Of a DNA stretch of 64,000 nucleotides, positions 37,762-48,145 are shown piece after piece. The stretch lies in contig NZ_JSWG01000008.1 in assembly GCF_000797465.1 (NCBI RefSeq), positions 1 through 64,000 of the forward strand, written 5' to 3'. Position numbers and translations under genes: made by a program. Every line of letters starts with the position of its first letter. Position 1 is the stretch's first letter. Source of the stretch: Psychroserpens jangbogonensis (GTDB lineage: Bacteria > Bacteroidota > Bacteroidia > Flavobacteriales > Flavobacteriaceae). The notes beneath the pieces are model-generated. The model did no database searches. It was given only the letters and a program-made list of their open reading frames with translations, and was not told the origin of the DNA.

Positions 37762-38469
37762 ATGAAAGATTTATTCGGAAAAGCTTTAGGTGATTATCAC
37801 AACAATAATTATACCGAAGACCTCATCACCTCAACAAATATCTCTGGTAATGATGAACTGCCTCTTCCCTATTTATTTAGATCTTTCTCTGAAATGCCTA
37901 AGCTCGAACAAAAGGCTTTGAAATTAGCTAAAGGAAACATTTTAGATGTAGGCTGTGGTTCTGGAAGCCATAGCTTGCAATTACAAGAAAACCATTTAAA
38001 TGTAAAAGCCATTGATATTTCTGAAGGCGCAGTAAAAGTGGCTAAAAGCAGAGGTGTTAAACATGTAGAATTGAAAGCTCTTTTGGATGAAACCGAAACC
38101 TTTGATACTATTCTTTTACTCATGAATGGCACTGGTATTTTTCAAACTTTGGATCAAGTTGCAACTTACTTAAAGCATTTGAAATCATTATTAAATCCTA
38201 GCGGACAAATACTCATTGATTCTTCAGATATTCAATACATGTATGAAGATGAAGATGGTGGACTATGGATAGATACGAATGCTAATTATTATGGTGAATT
38301 GGATTATTTCCTTAGTTATAAAGGTGAAAATGAAACGCCTATAAAATGGCTATACATCGATTTTGAGCGCTTACAACTGGCTTGCGAAACTATTGGTTTA
38401 CAATGCGAAAAAGTTATCGATGGCGAACATTTTGATTATTTAGCAAAGATTACTGCGCCTCGCCATTAA
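37762..38469 (+). CDS. Class I SAM-dependent methyltransferase
   Basis: 235 residues with motif I ILDVGCGSGSHSL and an acidic end of beta-2 (IDISEGA). ATG 37762 (MKDLFGKALGDY) is chosen because the open frame upstream overlaps the divergent YkgJ gene. The substrate is unknown. Its last 20 bp overlap the convergent amidohydrolase gene, so no terminator separates them. Confidence 0.87.
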   Translation: MKDLFGKALGDYHNNNYTEDLITSTNISGNDELPLPYLFRSFSEMPKLEQKALKLAKGNILDVGCGSGSHSLQLQENHLNVKAIDISEGAVKVAKSRGVKHVELKALLDETETFDTILLLMNGTGIFQTLDQVATYLKHLKSLLNPSGQILIDSSDIQYMYEDEDGGLWIDTNANYYGELDYFLSYKGENETPIKWLYIDFERLQLACETIGLQCEKVIDGEHFDYLAKITAPRH

Positions 38470-40066
38470 CAAAAGTTTGGTCGACTTTAATATTCGGAAT
38501 TTCATTTTGATCAACCAACATAATATCTTTATCCAACACTATAAAATCGGCTAATTTACCAGCTTCTATACTTCCTTTTTCATTCTCTTCAAAGTTAGAA
38601 TACGCAGCCCAAATGGTCATTCCTTTTAAGGTTTCCTCTCTAGTTAAACCATTTTCTTTTTGGAATCCTCCTTCTGGATATTGCTCTAAATCCTGTCGAG
38701 ATACAGATGCGTAAAACGTTAAAAACGGACTTACTTGCTCTACAGGAAAATCAGTTCCAAGAGCGATTTTTCCGTAGGCATTTAATAATTGTTTGTAGGC
38801 ATAAGCGCCTTTCACACGCTCACTTCCTAAACGATCTTCAGCCCAATACATATCACTTGTTGCGTGCGTTGGTTGAATAGATGGCAATACGTTTTTATAT
38901 AAATCAAAATCTTCTTGAGACACAACTTGAGCATGTTCAACTCTCCAACGTCTATTAGATTTTCCAGCTAACACTTTGTTATAGATTTGAAGTACAGCAC
39001 GATTAGCAGAATCTCCAATGGCATGTGTATTCATTTGATAATCAGAATTAGCAATTCGTTCAGCATTTCTATTAAAGGTTTCTAAATCGGTAACCAATAA
39101 CCCGAAATGACTTGGTTTATCACTATAAGGCGCTCTTAACATCGCTCCTCTTGAACCTAAAGCGCCATCAGCATAAAACTTAAACGATCGCACATTTAAA
39201 CGTTCTGTTTTAATGGTGCCTTTATTGAGGTAATAATCAACATTCTCTTCGCTAAATGACACCATGGCATACACTCGCATTTTAAGATCTCCAGTCTTGT
39301 GTAGACTATCAATTATCTCAATCGCTTCTTGATTCAATCCTGCATCGTCAACGGTTGTCAAGCCTAAATCAAAACAGATATCTTGAGCTGTCAACAAAGC
39401 TTCTACTTTATCTTTTCGAGTTGGCTTTGGCCAGTAATCCATGACAAGCATTTCTGCATTGTCTACCAAAATACCTGTCAATTCTCCATTCTCGATTACA
39501 ACTTCACCTCCTTCAAATTTACTATTTACAGTAACATTTCCTAAATCTAAAGCTGTTTGATTACATAAAATAGCATGACCATCTATACGAGTTAAAACGA
39601 CAGGTGTATTAGGAAATAATTTATCTAATAGGTTTTTATTCGGAAAAACTTTGTCTTCCCAATCATTTTGATCCCAACCTCTACCCAAAATATAATCTTG
39701 ATTCCTCTCATTTTGAAAATCTAACACGCGTTTCACAACCTCTTCAAAGCTTTCTGTTCCAACTAGATTCGCAACTTGCTGATTAAAACCTAAACCTAAA
39801 AAATGACAATGTGCATCTATAAGACCTGGAACAACGGTTTTGCCCTGAGCATCGATAGTGTTATTTGAAATATATTTAGATAGTAACTCATTAGTCGTGC
39901 CCACGGCTACAAATTTCCCGTCTTTAACTGCAAATGCTTCAGCTTTACTAAAATCAGTATCAACTGTATAGACATTCGCATTAATAAATAAAGTATCTAC
40001 GGTTTGTTTATCTTCAGAACATGAAAAACAAATGATTAAAAAAAGAAGGACGGTTAGCTTTTTCAT
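38450..40066 (-). CDS. Amidohydrolase (YtcJ-like) lipoprotein
   Basis: 538 residues. A lipoprotein signal (MKKLTVLLFLIICFSCSEDKQ) is followed by the amidohydrolase superfamily fold with HCH metal ligands (IDAHCHFLGLG), a second site (HAIGDSANRAV, VEHAQVV) and Asp in GTDFPVE. It resembles the YtcJ/exoenzyme subgroup acting on amides. The residues after the lipidated Cys (SED) resemble a surface-export signal. The substrate is unknown. Confidence 0.88.
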   Translation of the reverse strand: MKKLTVLLFLIICFSCSEDKQTVDTLFINANVYTVDTDFSKAEAFAVKDGKFVAVGTTNELLSKYISNNTIDAQGKTVVPGLIDAHCHFLGLGFNQQVANLVGTESFEEVVKRVLDFQNERNQDYILGRGWDQNDWEDKVFPNKNLLDKLFPNTPVVLTRIDGHAILCNQTALDLGNVTVNSKFEGGEVVIENGELTGILVDNAEMLVMDYWPKPTRKDKVEALLTAQDICFDLGLTTVDDAGLNQEAIEIIDSLHKTGDLKMRVYAMVSFSEENVDYYLNKGTIKTERLNVRSFKFYADGALGSRGAMLRAPYSDKPSHFGLLVTDLETFNRNAERIANSDYQMNTHAIGDSANRAVLQIYNKVLAGKSNRRWRVEHAQVVSQEDFDLYKNVLPSIQPTHATSDMYWAEDRLGSERVKGAYAYKQLLNAYGKIALGTDFPVEQVSPFLTFYASVSRQDLEQYPEGGFQKENGLTREETLKGMTIWAAYSNFEENEKGSIEAGKLADFIVLDKDIMLVDQNEIPNIKVDQTFVNGEAQ

Positions 40067-40094
40067 AGTTGAAATTTAATGACTATAAAAATAC

Positions 40095-40132
40095 AAAAAG
40101 CATTCAATTCCATAAGAATGAATGCTTTTTTT
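40095..40132 (-). terminator. Terminator of the TPR-lipoprotein-barrel operon
   Basis: AAAAGCATTC/GAATGCTTTT with inner ATTC/GAAT and a T-run in either direction, located 22 bp after the barrel gene. Confidence 0.85.
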
Positions 40133-40153
40133 AAAATTTAAAATACCTAGTTT

Positions 40154-41872
40154 TTAAAAATCAAACTGGTATGTAGCACCTGCTAAAAACTGAATGCCTT
40201 GAACAGGGTAATTCAACCAATGTTGATAATCTTGATTAGCGATGTTATTCGCTTTTGCAAACGCTGATAACTGATCATTAATTTTGTAGCCTACATGTGC
40301 ATTCACATCAAAGAAACTATCTAAAGTAATCGTTTGTGGTGAACCAACTGGAAAGAAACTCTGCTCAATTGCAAACTGATCTTTACGTTCACCTACAAAA
40401 AACAAGTTAGCTCCAGCAAACCAATTCTCATCGATTTGATAATCTAAAAATAAGGACGCTTCAATATCTGGTAAGTTCCAAGCTTCGGCTTCATCATCTG
40501 TATCATAACCAAAATACTCTGCTTTTAATGCCAATTTAAAGTTCCGGTTGATATCAACATTTAATTCTCCTGCTATAGAAAACGTACTAACATCATCATA
40601 AACAACTCCCATAGAATTTCCTAATTGGTAATTCTCATTAGCTGTTCCTAACACAGAATTTGTTTTAAATAAAGCTCTATTAGAATCCGCTAAATAATGT
40701 CCGCTAATATTATAGCTTAAACTATTAGACAGTTTCCCTCTAAGTCCGATTGATGCATTGTAGGTTTGATCTGTAGGCGCAACAAATAGCGTTGGTGATA
40801 CGAATGGATTTTCCTGAGCAAAATCGTAGTAAGAATTTTGAATCAAACCGCCTTCAATTCCACCATAAGCAATCATTAATTCGTCAACTAACCTATAACT
40901 TGCTGTAATATTTGGATAGATAAAAAGTTTACTCTCACTAGCTTCTGTATCGTTAAGATAAAGCAAATTAACTCCTAGATTCACTGTTAAGTCATCTTGA
41001 TTCATTTGGTAGCTTGGTGCAATTCCAATATTGAAATTACCATATTTTAATTCTTCATCTAAATAATAATTTCTATCAAATGAGCCTCCAATATAATCGA
41101 ATGTAACCTCAGTATTTATAAGCTCATCGCTTACTGGAACATCAAATCCTGATTTTAATACAAAACGGTTTTCGCCAGAATCTTGATTGTCTCCAAAACG
41201 TCTATACAATACACTTCCATTATTAATGATGGCATCTTCAAAGTTGATATTACCACCAAAATTTGCAGTATAAAATGAATGATCAACATCAAATTTATTG
41301 ACATCTTGAACTGGAAGACCATACCAATTATAACTCTGTAATTGAAATCCACCTTCAACTTTCCAAGCGTAGTCTCTAAGTTTCTGACTATAATGTGCGT
41401 TCAATCCAGTTTCGGAAAAATTATCATCAAAATTTACACCTTCAATATCTCCTGCCGAAGAATGATGACTAAAATAACCACCAACACGTTCTGTGCTACT
41501 CAAAGCGTGATTTAAATACACTTCTCCAAGAATAGTAGTATATGTTCCAACGCCTAAAGACGCATAATTATCATATAACTTAACCGCCTTTTCTTTATCT
41601 ACTTTAGCTGCTTTTCCTTTTGCAGGCGTAAAGGTTGAAGCCACAGGAATTGAAAAGATATTGTATTTAATTTCTTTTTTCTTAGCTGTTGTAGAATCGT
41701 TTAAACTCGGAGTTTCTTTGATTTTAAATGCATCAGAAATTTTTGGCGTATACGGTTTTACAACATTTACGGTTCCTGCATCTATAGAATCTGTTTCACG
41801 TTCTTGCGCAAATGACACAAAGATGTTTAAGCTTAGGATGGTTAAAACAATATATTTAAATCTATTTTGCAT
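40154..41872 (-). CDS. TonB-receptor-like outer-membrane beta-barrel without plug domain
   Basis: 572 residues: signal peptide (to about VSFAQ), a proline- and lysine-rich linker (about 30-95), then alternating amphipathic strands (NYASLGVGTYTTILGEVYLN ... IQFLAGATYQFDF). The terminal residue is aromatic (F), as required for BAM insertion. The C-terminal part looks like a TonB-dependent receptor barrel, but the CNA-B and plug domains are missing, so uptake by TonB is unlikely. It is cotranscribed with an acidic lipoprotein and a TPR protein. Confidence 0.8.
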   Translation of the reverse strand: MQNRFKYIVLTILSLNIFVSFAQERETDSIDAGTVNVVKPYTPKISDAFKIKETPSLNDSTTAKKKEIKYNIFSIPVASTFTPAKGKAAKVDKEKAVKLYDNYASLGVGTYTTILGEVYLNHALSSTERVGGYFSHHSSAGDIEGVNFDDNFSETGLNAHYSQKLRDYAWKVEGGFQLQSYNWYGLPVQDVNKFDVDHSFYTANFGGNINFEDAIINNGSVLYRRFGDNQDSGENRFVLKSGFDVPVSDELINTEVTFDYIGGSFDRNYYLDEELKYGNFNIGIAPSYQMNQDDLTVNLGVNLLYLNDTEASESKLFIYPNITASYRLVDELMIAYGGIEGGLIQNSYYDFAQENPFVSPTLFVAPTDQTYNASIGLRGKLSNSLSYNISGHYLADSNRALFKTNSVLGTANENYQLGNSMGVVYDDVSTFSIAGELNVDINRNFKLALKAEYFGYDTDDEAEAWNLPDIEASLFLDYQIDENWFAGANLFFVGERKDQFAIEQSFFPVGSPQTITLDSFFDVNAHVGYKINDQLSAFAKANNIANQDYQHWLNYPVQGIQFLAGATYQFDF

Positions 41873-41899
41873 ATGTTTTGATTTGATTGAATGATAACA

Positions 41900-42442
41900 T
41901 TATTGTCCACTAATAATTGGATCGAAGCCATTGGCTAATGGATCACATTCGCTAAAATTTTGTTCTATTCCTGGGTTATTTGTAAACAAGCAAAAGAATC
42001 CTGATTTCAAAAATGTTTGTTCATTTACAACAACAATTTTGTATTTATAGGTTCCGTCTAGTATTCCAACAACACCACCTTCTCCTTGAAATCCAACTGG
42101 GAAAGACTCATCATTATTTTCTCCATAACTTGTACTCTCAAAAACTACCTCATCATCATTGTTATAGATGGTAACTGTGTGATTTTCGTAAAACTCGATA
42201 TTATCAATTCCTAAAAGATCAATAATTCCGTCACCATTTGGAGTAAACAAATTCTCAACTACAATCTCACCTTGCAAGCCATTTAAATTATTAATATTAG
42301 CACCAAAAGCTGGATCTGGAGAGCAGCAACCATCAAAGGCGCTTTCTTCTTTTATCTCTTTAGAGTTATCGTCATCATCATTACATGATGTAAACGTAAA
42401 TGCTAGTAGTAAAATGGGTAAATATTTAATTTTGAAATTCAT
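41900..42442 (-). CDS. Surface-type lipoprotein with CHU_C-like domain
   Basis: 180 residues. The lipobox FTSC ends at C20 and is followed by NDDDDN, an acidic run that resembles the surface-export signal of Bacteroidota lipoproteins. Residues about 65-175 (LFTPNGDGIIDLLGIDNIEFYENHTVTIYNNDDEVVFE ... DGTYKYKIVVV) match the gliding-motility-associated C-terminal (CHU_C, T9SS type B) domain. Here it makes up nearly the whole protein instead of terminating a large one. It lies 3 bp after the TPR gene and 27 bp before the barrel gene. Confidence 0.78.
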   Translation of the reverse strand: MNFKIKYLPILLLAFTFTSCNDDDDNSKEIKEESAFDGCCSPDPAFGANINNLNGLQGEIVVENLFTPNGDGIIDLLGIDNIEFYENHTVTIYNNDDEVVFESTSYGENNDESFPVGFQGEGGVVGILDGTYKYKIVVVNEQTFLKSGFFCLFTNNPGIEQNFSECDPLANGFDPIISGQ

Positions 42443-42445
42443 AGT

Positions 42446-45400
42446 TTAGTTTTGTTCGGTTTCAACTGAAGCATTTGTTTTTGCTTCTTCTATTTTAATT
42501 GTGTTCAATTCGGTTTGAGCTTCTGCTACCACATCATCAAATTCGGCAAAGTTGGTAATTACACTTTCCAAAATATAAGTGGCTTGAAATGCATCACCTA
42601 AGGCATAATAGTTTTTAGCCATTAGCACTAATCCTTTTGCACTATAGTATTTATAACTACTGTAGTCTTTTGCTAATTTCTGGACTACGGTATTAGATGC
42701 TTCGTGGCTACTTTCCTTATTCTTAAAATAAGCATTGTAGTATAATGCTTCAGCTGCCAAAACACCATTTGCGATTTTTTCAACCTTAGCATAAGCGGTT
42801 TTTGCTTTGTCTTCATCTCTAGTTTTCATAGCAGAACGCGCTATGATAATTTGAGCATCACTTTTAACTTTGTTATCCAGTTTAGAATTCTTTAATGTTT
42901 TTTCAGCATATATTACTGCATCACTGTATTCCTCAATTTGGTAATAAGCGTTCATCAAATTAGATTGTGCATAGGTAATATTCTGTGGATAATCAGCTTC
43001 ACCTTCCAAACGTTTCAATAACGGAATTGCTTTATTCCAGTTAGAATTGTTAAGATATATTTCAGATAATTTCACAATAGCCTGCTCTGTAAATTCTCCT
43101 TTTTGCTTAGCAACCACATATTCATAATGCGAAAGTGCATTTTCAGGCAATTGCTTTTTTGAATACAATTCAGCGATATAGAAATGTGATTTTAAAGCGT
43201 GAATACCATTTGGAAATTCATTCAAGTACTTATTAAACTGACGAATGGCTTTATCTGTATTATTATCTAGATATTGCTTCTCTGCTGCTAAGTACGCTGT
43301 ATTATCTAATTCTGCATCTGTAACATCAACATAATCTAAGGTTCTTACCCAAGCTGCGTATTCATCAACGCGTCCCAAATCGATATAAATCAAACGAGCT
43401 GTATACACTGCCTGATTGGCTTCTTCGGTAGATGGAAAATCTCTAGCGACTTTCTTGAATTTAGTTAAGGCTCGTTCATTGTCGTTAGTATTGTAATACG
43501 ATAACCCTTGACGTAATAAAGCTTTAGGAATGAAAACGCTATTACTATATTCTGAATTGAGTCTATCATACATGGTCATGGCTTTATCAATCTCATTTGA
43601 TTTCACATACGAATTTGCTAATTCATACATGGCATCATCACGTAAGGATGATTTTGAAAAATCCTTTATAAAAGTGTCTAAGCCTTTGATTTTTTTTGAA
43701 CCTTGTCCAATGTAACCATAGCTCATTGTCTTTTGAAAAGACGCATAATCTGATTCAATTTCATTGATACCAATTGCTTTATCATAAGCTGTAATTGCCA
43801 TGCTATAATTACTTGACACAAAATGACCATCACCTAGTCTTAGATAGGCATCATTTAATCTTAATTTATCATCTTTATGATTATCAATAAACTTTTGAAA
43901 ACTTGCCGTTGATTGGTTATAGTTTTTAAGTTTGAAATACGTGTAAGCTATATTGTAATCAATATTATTAATTTCATCAACTTGTGACGCTTCGCTTTGT
44001 TGCATGAATTGTTTAAACCCAATGAGAGCATCATCAAAATTACTTAAGTGGTAATCTGTTTCAGATTTCCAAAATGTAGCTCTGGCAGTAAAAACAGGAT
44101 CTTTTGCTTCTTTGGTTGATAAATCAAATAGGTTTTTAGCTTCAATATAATCGCCTTCATTATAGACTTCTATACCTCTGTAAAATGCTACTTTCTGATA
44201 TGCTACACGGTTTTCAAAACTCTTTTTATCCTTTAAGAGTTTAATCGCTTCTTTGTAGTTTTTTGACGTAATGTAAGAGTCGATTAATAAAGTTTCTAAT
44301 TCTTCTTTATAACCAGTATCTGGATATTTATCTAAGTAACCTGCCAAAACTTGAGGAACCGATTGATACGGATTTCCAATCTCGTAGCTAATCTTGGCGT
44401 AGTTTAACCAAGCATCTTCTTGAATTTGTAAATCATAATCCATTTGAGACGCATTTCTAAAAGCATTTAAAGCTTCTTGTTTCTTTTCTAAATTGATATA
44501 ACTTTCACCTAAATGGTAATATGCATTTTGAGCAACTGCATTGTTACCATCTATAATTTTGTTGAATTCTGAAATGGCATTATCAAAATCGTTTTGTTTG
44601 TAATACGCATATCCTAATTGGTAATAATCGGTATTATTCCAACGTCCACGTTTACCTTTATACGCCTTTAAGAATGGAATAGCTTCAGGATATTGTTCCA
44701 AGTTAAAATAACTCTCTCCAATAATTTTTGACAACTGTGATTTTTCTTGCGGACTGCCATTGTCTACTTGAGCTTTAGCTAACTCAATAGCCTTTTCAAA
44801 TTTACCTAGTTTAAAGTTTAGGTCTGCTTGGTAATATGATAACTTCTCTTTGTACTTTTCTTCATCACTTACTTGATCAAAATACTCATTCGCTGTATCA
44901 TAGTCGTCACCTTCATATGCCATAAAGCCAATATAATATTTAGCTTGTGAACCGTATTCTTTCGAATTAACTACACGATTTAAATATTTATTAGCTCCAG
45001 TTTCGTCTCCTGTAGAATACAATGTGTAACCATAATTAAAATTGAATTTAGCACGATCTGAACGAGCGATGCTATTTTCATCTACTTTGTCGTACCACTT
45101 TCTTGCATAAGAATATTTACCATTTGCAAAATAATAATCCGCAACATCTAAAAATGCAGTATTTCGTTTTGTACTTGTTGGGTATGTGTCTACAAAGTCT
45201 TGAATTAAATCATCCGCATTTTGCTGGTTTAAACGCACAGCACAATTAGCAATGTAATACGTACAATCTGATTCTAAAGTCTCATTAGGAGCTTCCTTCT
45301 TTATATCTTCAAACAAAGACTGAGCAGCTTGGTACTGTTTATTATTATAAAGCGTTAGTGCTTTTTGATAATCTACCAAATCACTTGTATAGGTGGCAGA

Positions 45401-45469
45401 TTGTTGTGCTTGTAGGTATAAACTGCACAACAAAAAAGTAAGCAAGATACTTAGTTTTCTGAAAGTCAT
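42446..45469 (-). CDS. Large secreted tetratricopeptide-repeat protein
   Basis: 1007 residues with a signal peptide (MTFRKLSILLTFLLCSLYLQAQQ) and an almost continuous array of TPRs, e.g. ALTLYNNKQYQAAQSLFEDI, AYYKQNDFDNAISEFNKII and AYDKAIGINEIESDYASF. It is probably a periplasmic scaffold. First of a three-gene operon with the CHU_C lipoprotein and the plugless barrel, suggesting an envelope complex. It is not obviously SprE, which is a lipoprotein. Confidence 0.85.
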   Translation of the reverse strand: MTFRKLSILLTFLLCSLYLQAQQSATYTSDLVDYQKALTLYNNKQYQAAQSLFEDIKKEAPNETLESDCTYYIANCAVRLNQQNADDLIQDFVDTYPTSTKRNTAFLDVADYYFANGKYSYARKWYDKVDENSIARSDRAKFNFNYGYTLYSTGDETGANKYLNRVVNSKEYGSQAKYYIGFMAYEGDDYDTANEYFDQVSDEEKYKEKLSYYQADLNFKLGKFEKAIELAKAQVDNGSPQEKSQLSKIIGESYFNLEQYPEAIPFLKAYKGKRGRWNNTDYYQLGYAYYKQNDFDNAISEFNKIIDGNNAVAQNAYYHLGESYINLEKKQEALNAFRNASQMDYDLQIQEDAWLNYAKISYEIGNPYQSVPQVLAGYLDKYPDTGYKEELETLLIDSYITSKNYKEAIKLLKDKKSFENRVAYQKVAFYRGIEVYNEGDYIEAKNLFDLSTKEAKDPVFTARATFWKSETDYHLSNFDDALIGFKQFMQQSEASQVDEINNIDYNIAYTYFKLKNYNQSTASFQKFIDNHKDDKLRLNDAYLRLGDGHFVSSNYSMAITAYDKAIGINEIESDYASFQKTMSYGYIGQGSKKIKGLDTFIKDFSKSSLRDDAMYELANSYVKSNEIDKAMTMYDRLNSEYSNSVFIPKALLRQGLSYYNTNDNERALTKFKKVARDFPSTEEANQAVYTARLIYIDLGRVDEYAAWVRTLDYVDVTDAELDNTAYLAAEKQYLDNNTDKAIRQFNKYLNEFPNGIHALKSHFYIAELYSKKQLPENALSHYEYVVAKQKGEFTEQAIVKLSEIYLNNSNWNKAIPLLKRLEGEADYPQNITYAQSNLMNAYYQIEEYSDAVIYAEKTLKNSKLDNKVKSDAQIIIARSAMKTRDEDKAKTAYAKVEKIANGVLAAEALYYNAYFKNKESSHEASNTVVQKLAKDYSSYKYYSAKGLVLMAKNYYALGDAFQATYILESVITNFAEFDDVVAEAQTELNTIKIEEAKTNASVETEQN

Positions 45470-45735
45470 TAGGTTCGATTTTTAATTGATGTCAAAAATA
45501 ATTTATCTGCTATCTATAACGCAACAATCGTGCTATAATTATAAACAGACTTATTAAAAGGACTATAAATACAAGATTATGTTACAGGCGACGTTACACA
45601 TTAGAATAAATGTTCATCAAATTTTCAGTAAACACATTCCTTTATCAATTTCAAGAATTTGATTTTTGAAAATTGGAATTTGATTTTTTTTTATGATACA
45701 TTTACATATTAGAATACTAGTCTTAAAATTTCTTT
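45470..45735. other. Divergent intergenic region between TPR operon and ftsE
   Basis: 266 bp without an ORF. The part next to ftsE has repeated GAATTTGATTT/GGAATTTGATTT runs (about 45654-45690) and a weak -7-like TACATTT at about 45703. No other structure is clear. Confidence 0.4.
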
Positions 45736-46419
45736 ATGTCTGAAACTATTTTACAACTCAAAAACGCTTCTATTTATCAAGGTGATAACATGGTATTATC
45801 TGATGTAAATATTGAAATGAACAAAGGTGATTTTGTATACCTCATTGGAAAAACTGGAAGTGGCAAAAGTAGTTTTATGAAAACCCTTTATGGTGATTTA
45901 GAGCTTACAGAAGGTGAAGGTCATATTGTAGACTATGACTTAAGAACCCTTAAAGAAAGTGAGATTCCATTTTTAAGACGAAAATTGGGTATTGTATTTC
46001 AGGATTTTAAGTTATTACCTGATCGTACGATTAATAGTAACTTAGAATTTGTACTTAAAGCTACAGGTTGGAAAGACAAGACTAAAATTGCAGAACGTGT
46101 AGAAACCGTTCTTGATAAAGTGGCTATGAAAACCAAGGGATTTAAGTTTCCTCATGAATTATCTGGAGGAGAACAACAGCGTATCGCAATAGCAAGAGCT
46201 TTATTGAATGAACCAGAACTTATATTGGCCGATGAGCCTACTGGTAACCTCGACCCTCAAACTAGTATAGAGGTTATGGAAGTCTTAAGAGATATCAACA
46301 AAAACGGCAACACCATTTTAATGGCTACACATGATTATGCTTTGCTCTTAAAATATCCTAGTAAAACTTTGAAATGTGATGAAAATAAGGTGTTTGAAGT
46401 CGTACAACGTAAAAGTTAA
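45736..46419 (+). CDS. ftsE: Cell division ATP-binding protein FtsE
   Basis: 227 residues; ABC ATPase with Walker A GKTGSGKS (38-45), signature LSGGEQQR, Walker [10 protein letters not shown] and a switch His in MATHD. Size and sequence match FtsE, the partner of FtsX in activating septal peptidoglycan hydrolases. ftsX is not adjacent. The last four bases overlap the convergent beta-helix gene. Confidence 0.9.
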   Translation: MSETILQLKNASIYQGDNMVLSDVNIEMNKGDFVYLIGKTGSGKSSFMKTLYGDLELTEGEGHIVDYDLRTLKESEIPFLRRKLGIVFQDFKLLPDRTINSNLEFVLKATGWKDKTKIAERVETVLDKVAMKTKGFKFPHELSGGEQQRIAIARALLNEPELILADEPTGNLDPQTSIEVMEVLRDINKNGNTILMATHDYALLLKYPSKTLKCDENKVFEVVQRKS

Positions 46420-48038
46420 AATCCTAACCAGCTAAAAAAACGTTTAAAGAAATTAGGATTCTCTTCTGAAATCTGAACAGTTCTTTGGTCTTCAAATTCA
46501 ATTACAAATACTCCAAAATTAGATAAGGTCTTTTCTGCTGCTGTATTATGAATTGGTTTTTCAAATTCAGATAACTGCATTGGAAATGTTATTTTCAAAT
46601 CTTCAGGTAATATTCCTGTTTTCAGAACTAAATTAGGGTTTTCAACATCATAAATGCTAAAATTTAATCCTGCTTTCAAATCTGGTTTAGAAAAATCTGC
46701 TATGATATCTTTACTATCTTCATTAAATAAAACCACTTTATACGTCAAAGCTTTATGTTGATATTTAGTAATACTAACAACCGATTTCATATCAAATTGT
46801 TTGATGCTTTTCCAAGTGCTTTCTTCATCCAAACCAAATTTAGATTGCCATCTCTCTAGGTTATAATCTTTGTCGCCTTTAATTCTGAAACTAGAATTCT
46901 TTTTAGTGTAATACACATTGTTTTTAAACTTCCAGTCAATAATATTTGCAAGTACTGAAGATTGCAAGTTGACATAACCTGAGTATATTCTATTGCCTTC
47001 AAATATTAATGATTTTGCATGTAGAATACGAAGCGCATTATTCCTGCCAATTATAATATTGTCTTTGATTATTATATTTTCAACTGGGGAATATTTAATA
47101 AAACCTAAAGTTAACGAAGCTCCATCACCATTAATCTCTGCATTTTTAATATCGGTATTATGATAGAAAATATTGGTTTGAACCTTTACGTTTTTAGCAA
47201 TATTAATTCCGTTTTTATCTCCTGAAGCAATAATGAGATTGTCTTTAAACTCCTGAGCTGGATTACCATTATTGAAAATAACGTTGTTCTTAATCTCAAA
47301 ATTTTTTACATAATCAATTTTAGCATTTGCATTTGCTGACCACACTTCAATGCCTTTATAATAATTATTGAATATGATGCAATTCCGAATGACTCTCGTT
47401 TTGTTACTAATATTTTGAGTATATAAACCTTCACCTAAACCTCTACCATCTTTAGAAATGTATCCATTATTATAAATAACACAGCCATCAAATAGGGTAC
47501 CTCCAGTTTGCTTCCATGAACCTACACCAAGTCCTGGATTATTATAAACTTTAAGGTTAAGAAATTGACAGTCTTGACCAGATGAATGTTCAAGGCCTGT
47601 AACGACTTTAAAATTTTCATCTTTGCCATGTCTTGAAAATTCTCCTAAAAAGGTGATTTCAATGTTTTTATAAATGACTTGTTTTCCTTTAACTTCAAGG
47701 ACATGTCTATTGGGAGAGTTTACATTTCCATTTAAAATAACCTTGTCATTTTTAAAAGCTGAAACAGTGATAAACTTATTTGCTTCAAGACTTTGAAGTG
47801 TACTCACAAATCTGCCCTTATAGATGCCTTGATGCAACCAAATTGTATCTTCAGAATTTACTATATCAGACTTTTGACTAAGTGCAGTTTGTAAATCCCA
47901 AGGATTATTAATAGCACCAGTTCCATTCTGAGTCCCTGGAGTTTCGCTATGATCTTTTGGAAACACATGAAATTCTTGTTGAGCATAACTAATTAGGCTC
48001 AGACCTATACCAAATATGATTGTTAAAACTTGTTTCAT
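46416..48038 (-). CDS. Secreted right-handed parallel beta-helix protein
   Basis: 540 residues. A signal peptide (MKQVLTIIFGIGLSLISYAQ, start chosen at 48038) is followed by a parallel beta-helix of repeated N-rich turns (IKNNVIFNNG, IIIKDNIIIGRNNAL). Such proteins are often polysaccharide lyases or hydrolases; no catalytic residues can be assigned. It borders the polysaccharide cluster, so glycan modification is a reasonable guess only. Confidence 0.78.
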   Translation of the reverse strand: MKQVLTIIFGIGLSLISYAQQEFHVFPKDHSETPGTQNGTGAINNPWDLQTALSQKSDIVNSEDTIWLHQGIYKGRFVSTLQSLEANKFITVSAFKNDKVILNGNVNSPNRHVLEVKGKQVIYKNIEITFLGEFSRHGKDENFKVVTGLEHSSGQDCQFLNLKVYNNPGLGVGSWKQTGGTLFDGCVIYNNGYISKDGRGLGEGLYTQNISNKTRVIRNCIIFNNYYKGIEVWSANANAKIDYVKNFEIKNNVIFNNGNPAQEFKDNLIIASGDKNGINIAKNVKVQTNIFYHNTDIKNAEINGDGASLTLGFIKYSPVENIIIKDNIIIGRNNALRILHAKSLIFEGNRIYSGYVNLQSSVLANIIDWKFKNNVYYTKKNSSFRIKGDKDYNLERWQSKFGLDEESTWKSIKQFDMKSVVSITKYQHKALTYKVVLFNEDSKDIIADFSKPDLKAGLNFSIYDVENPNLVLKTGILPEDLKITFPMQLSEFEKPIHNTAAEKTLSNFGVFVIEFEDQRTVQISEENPNFFKRFFSWLGF

Positions 48039-48145
48039 GTACTTATGTTGACAATATCTATACCAAATGTATGAATACAATAAACTATAGAGTTTATTTT
48101 TAATCTAAATTATTGTTTTAGCTTTGAATAAATTTAAAACAAAAT

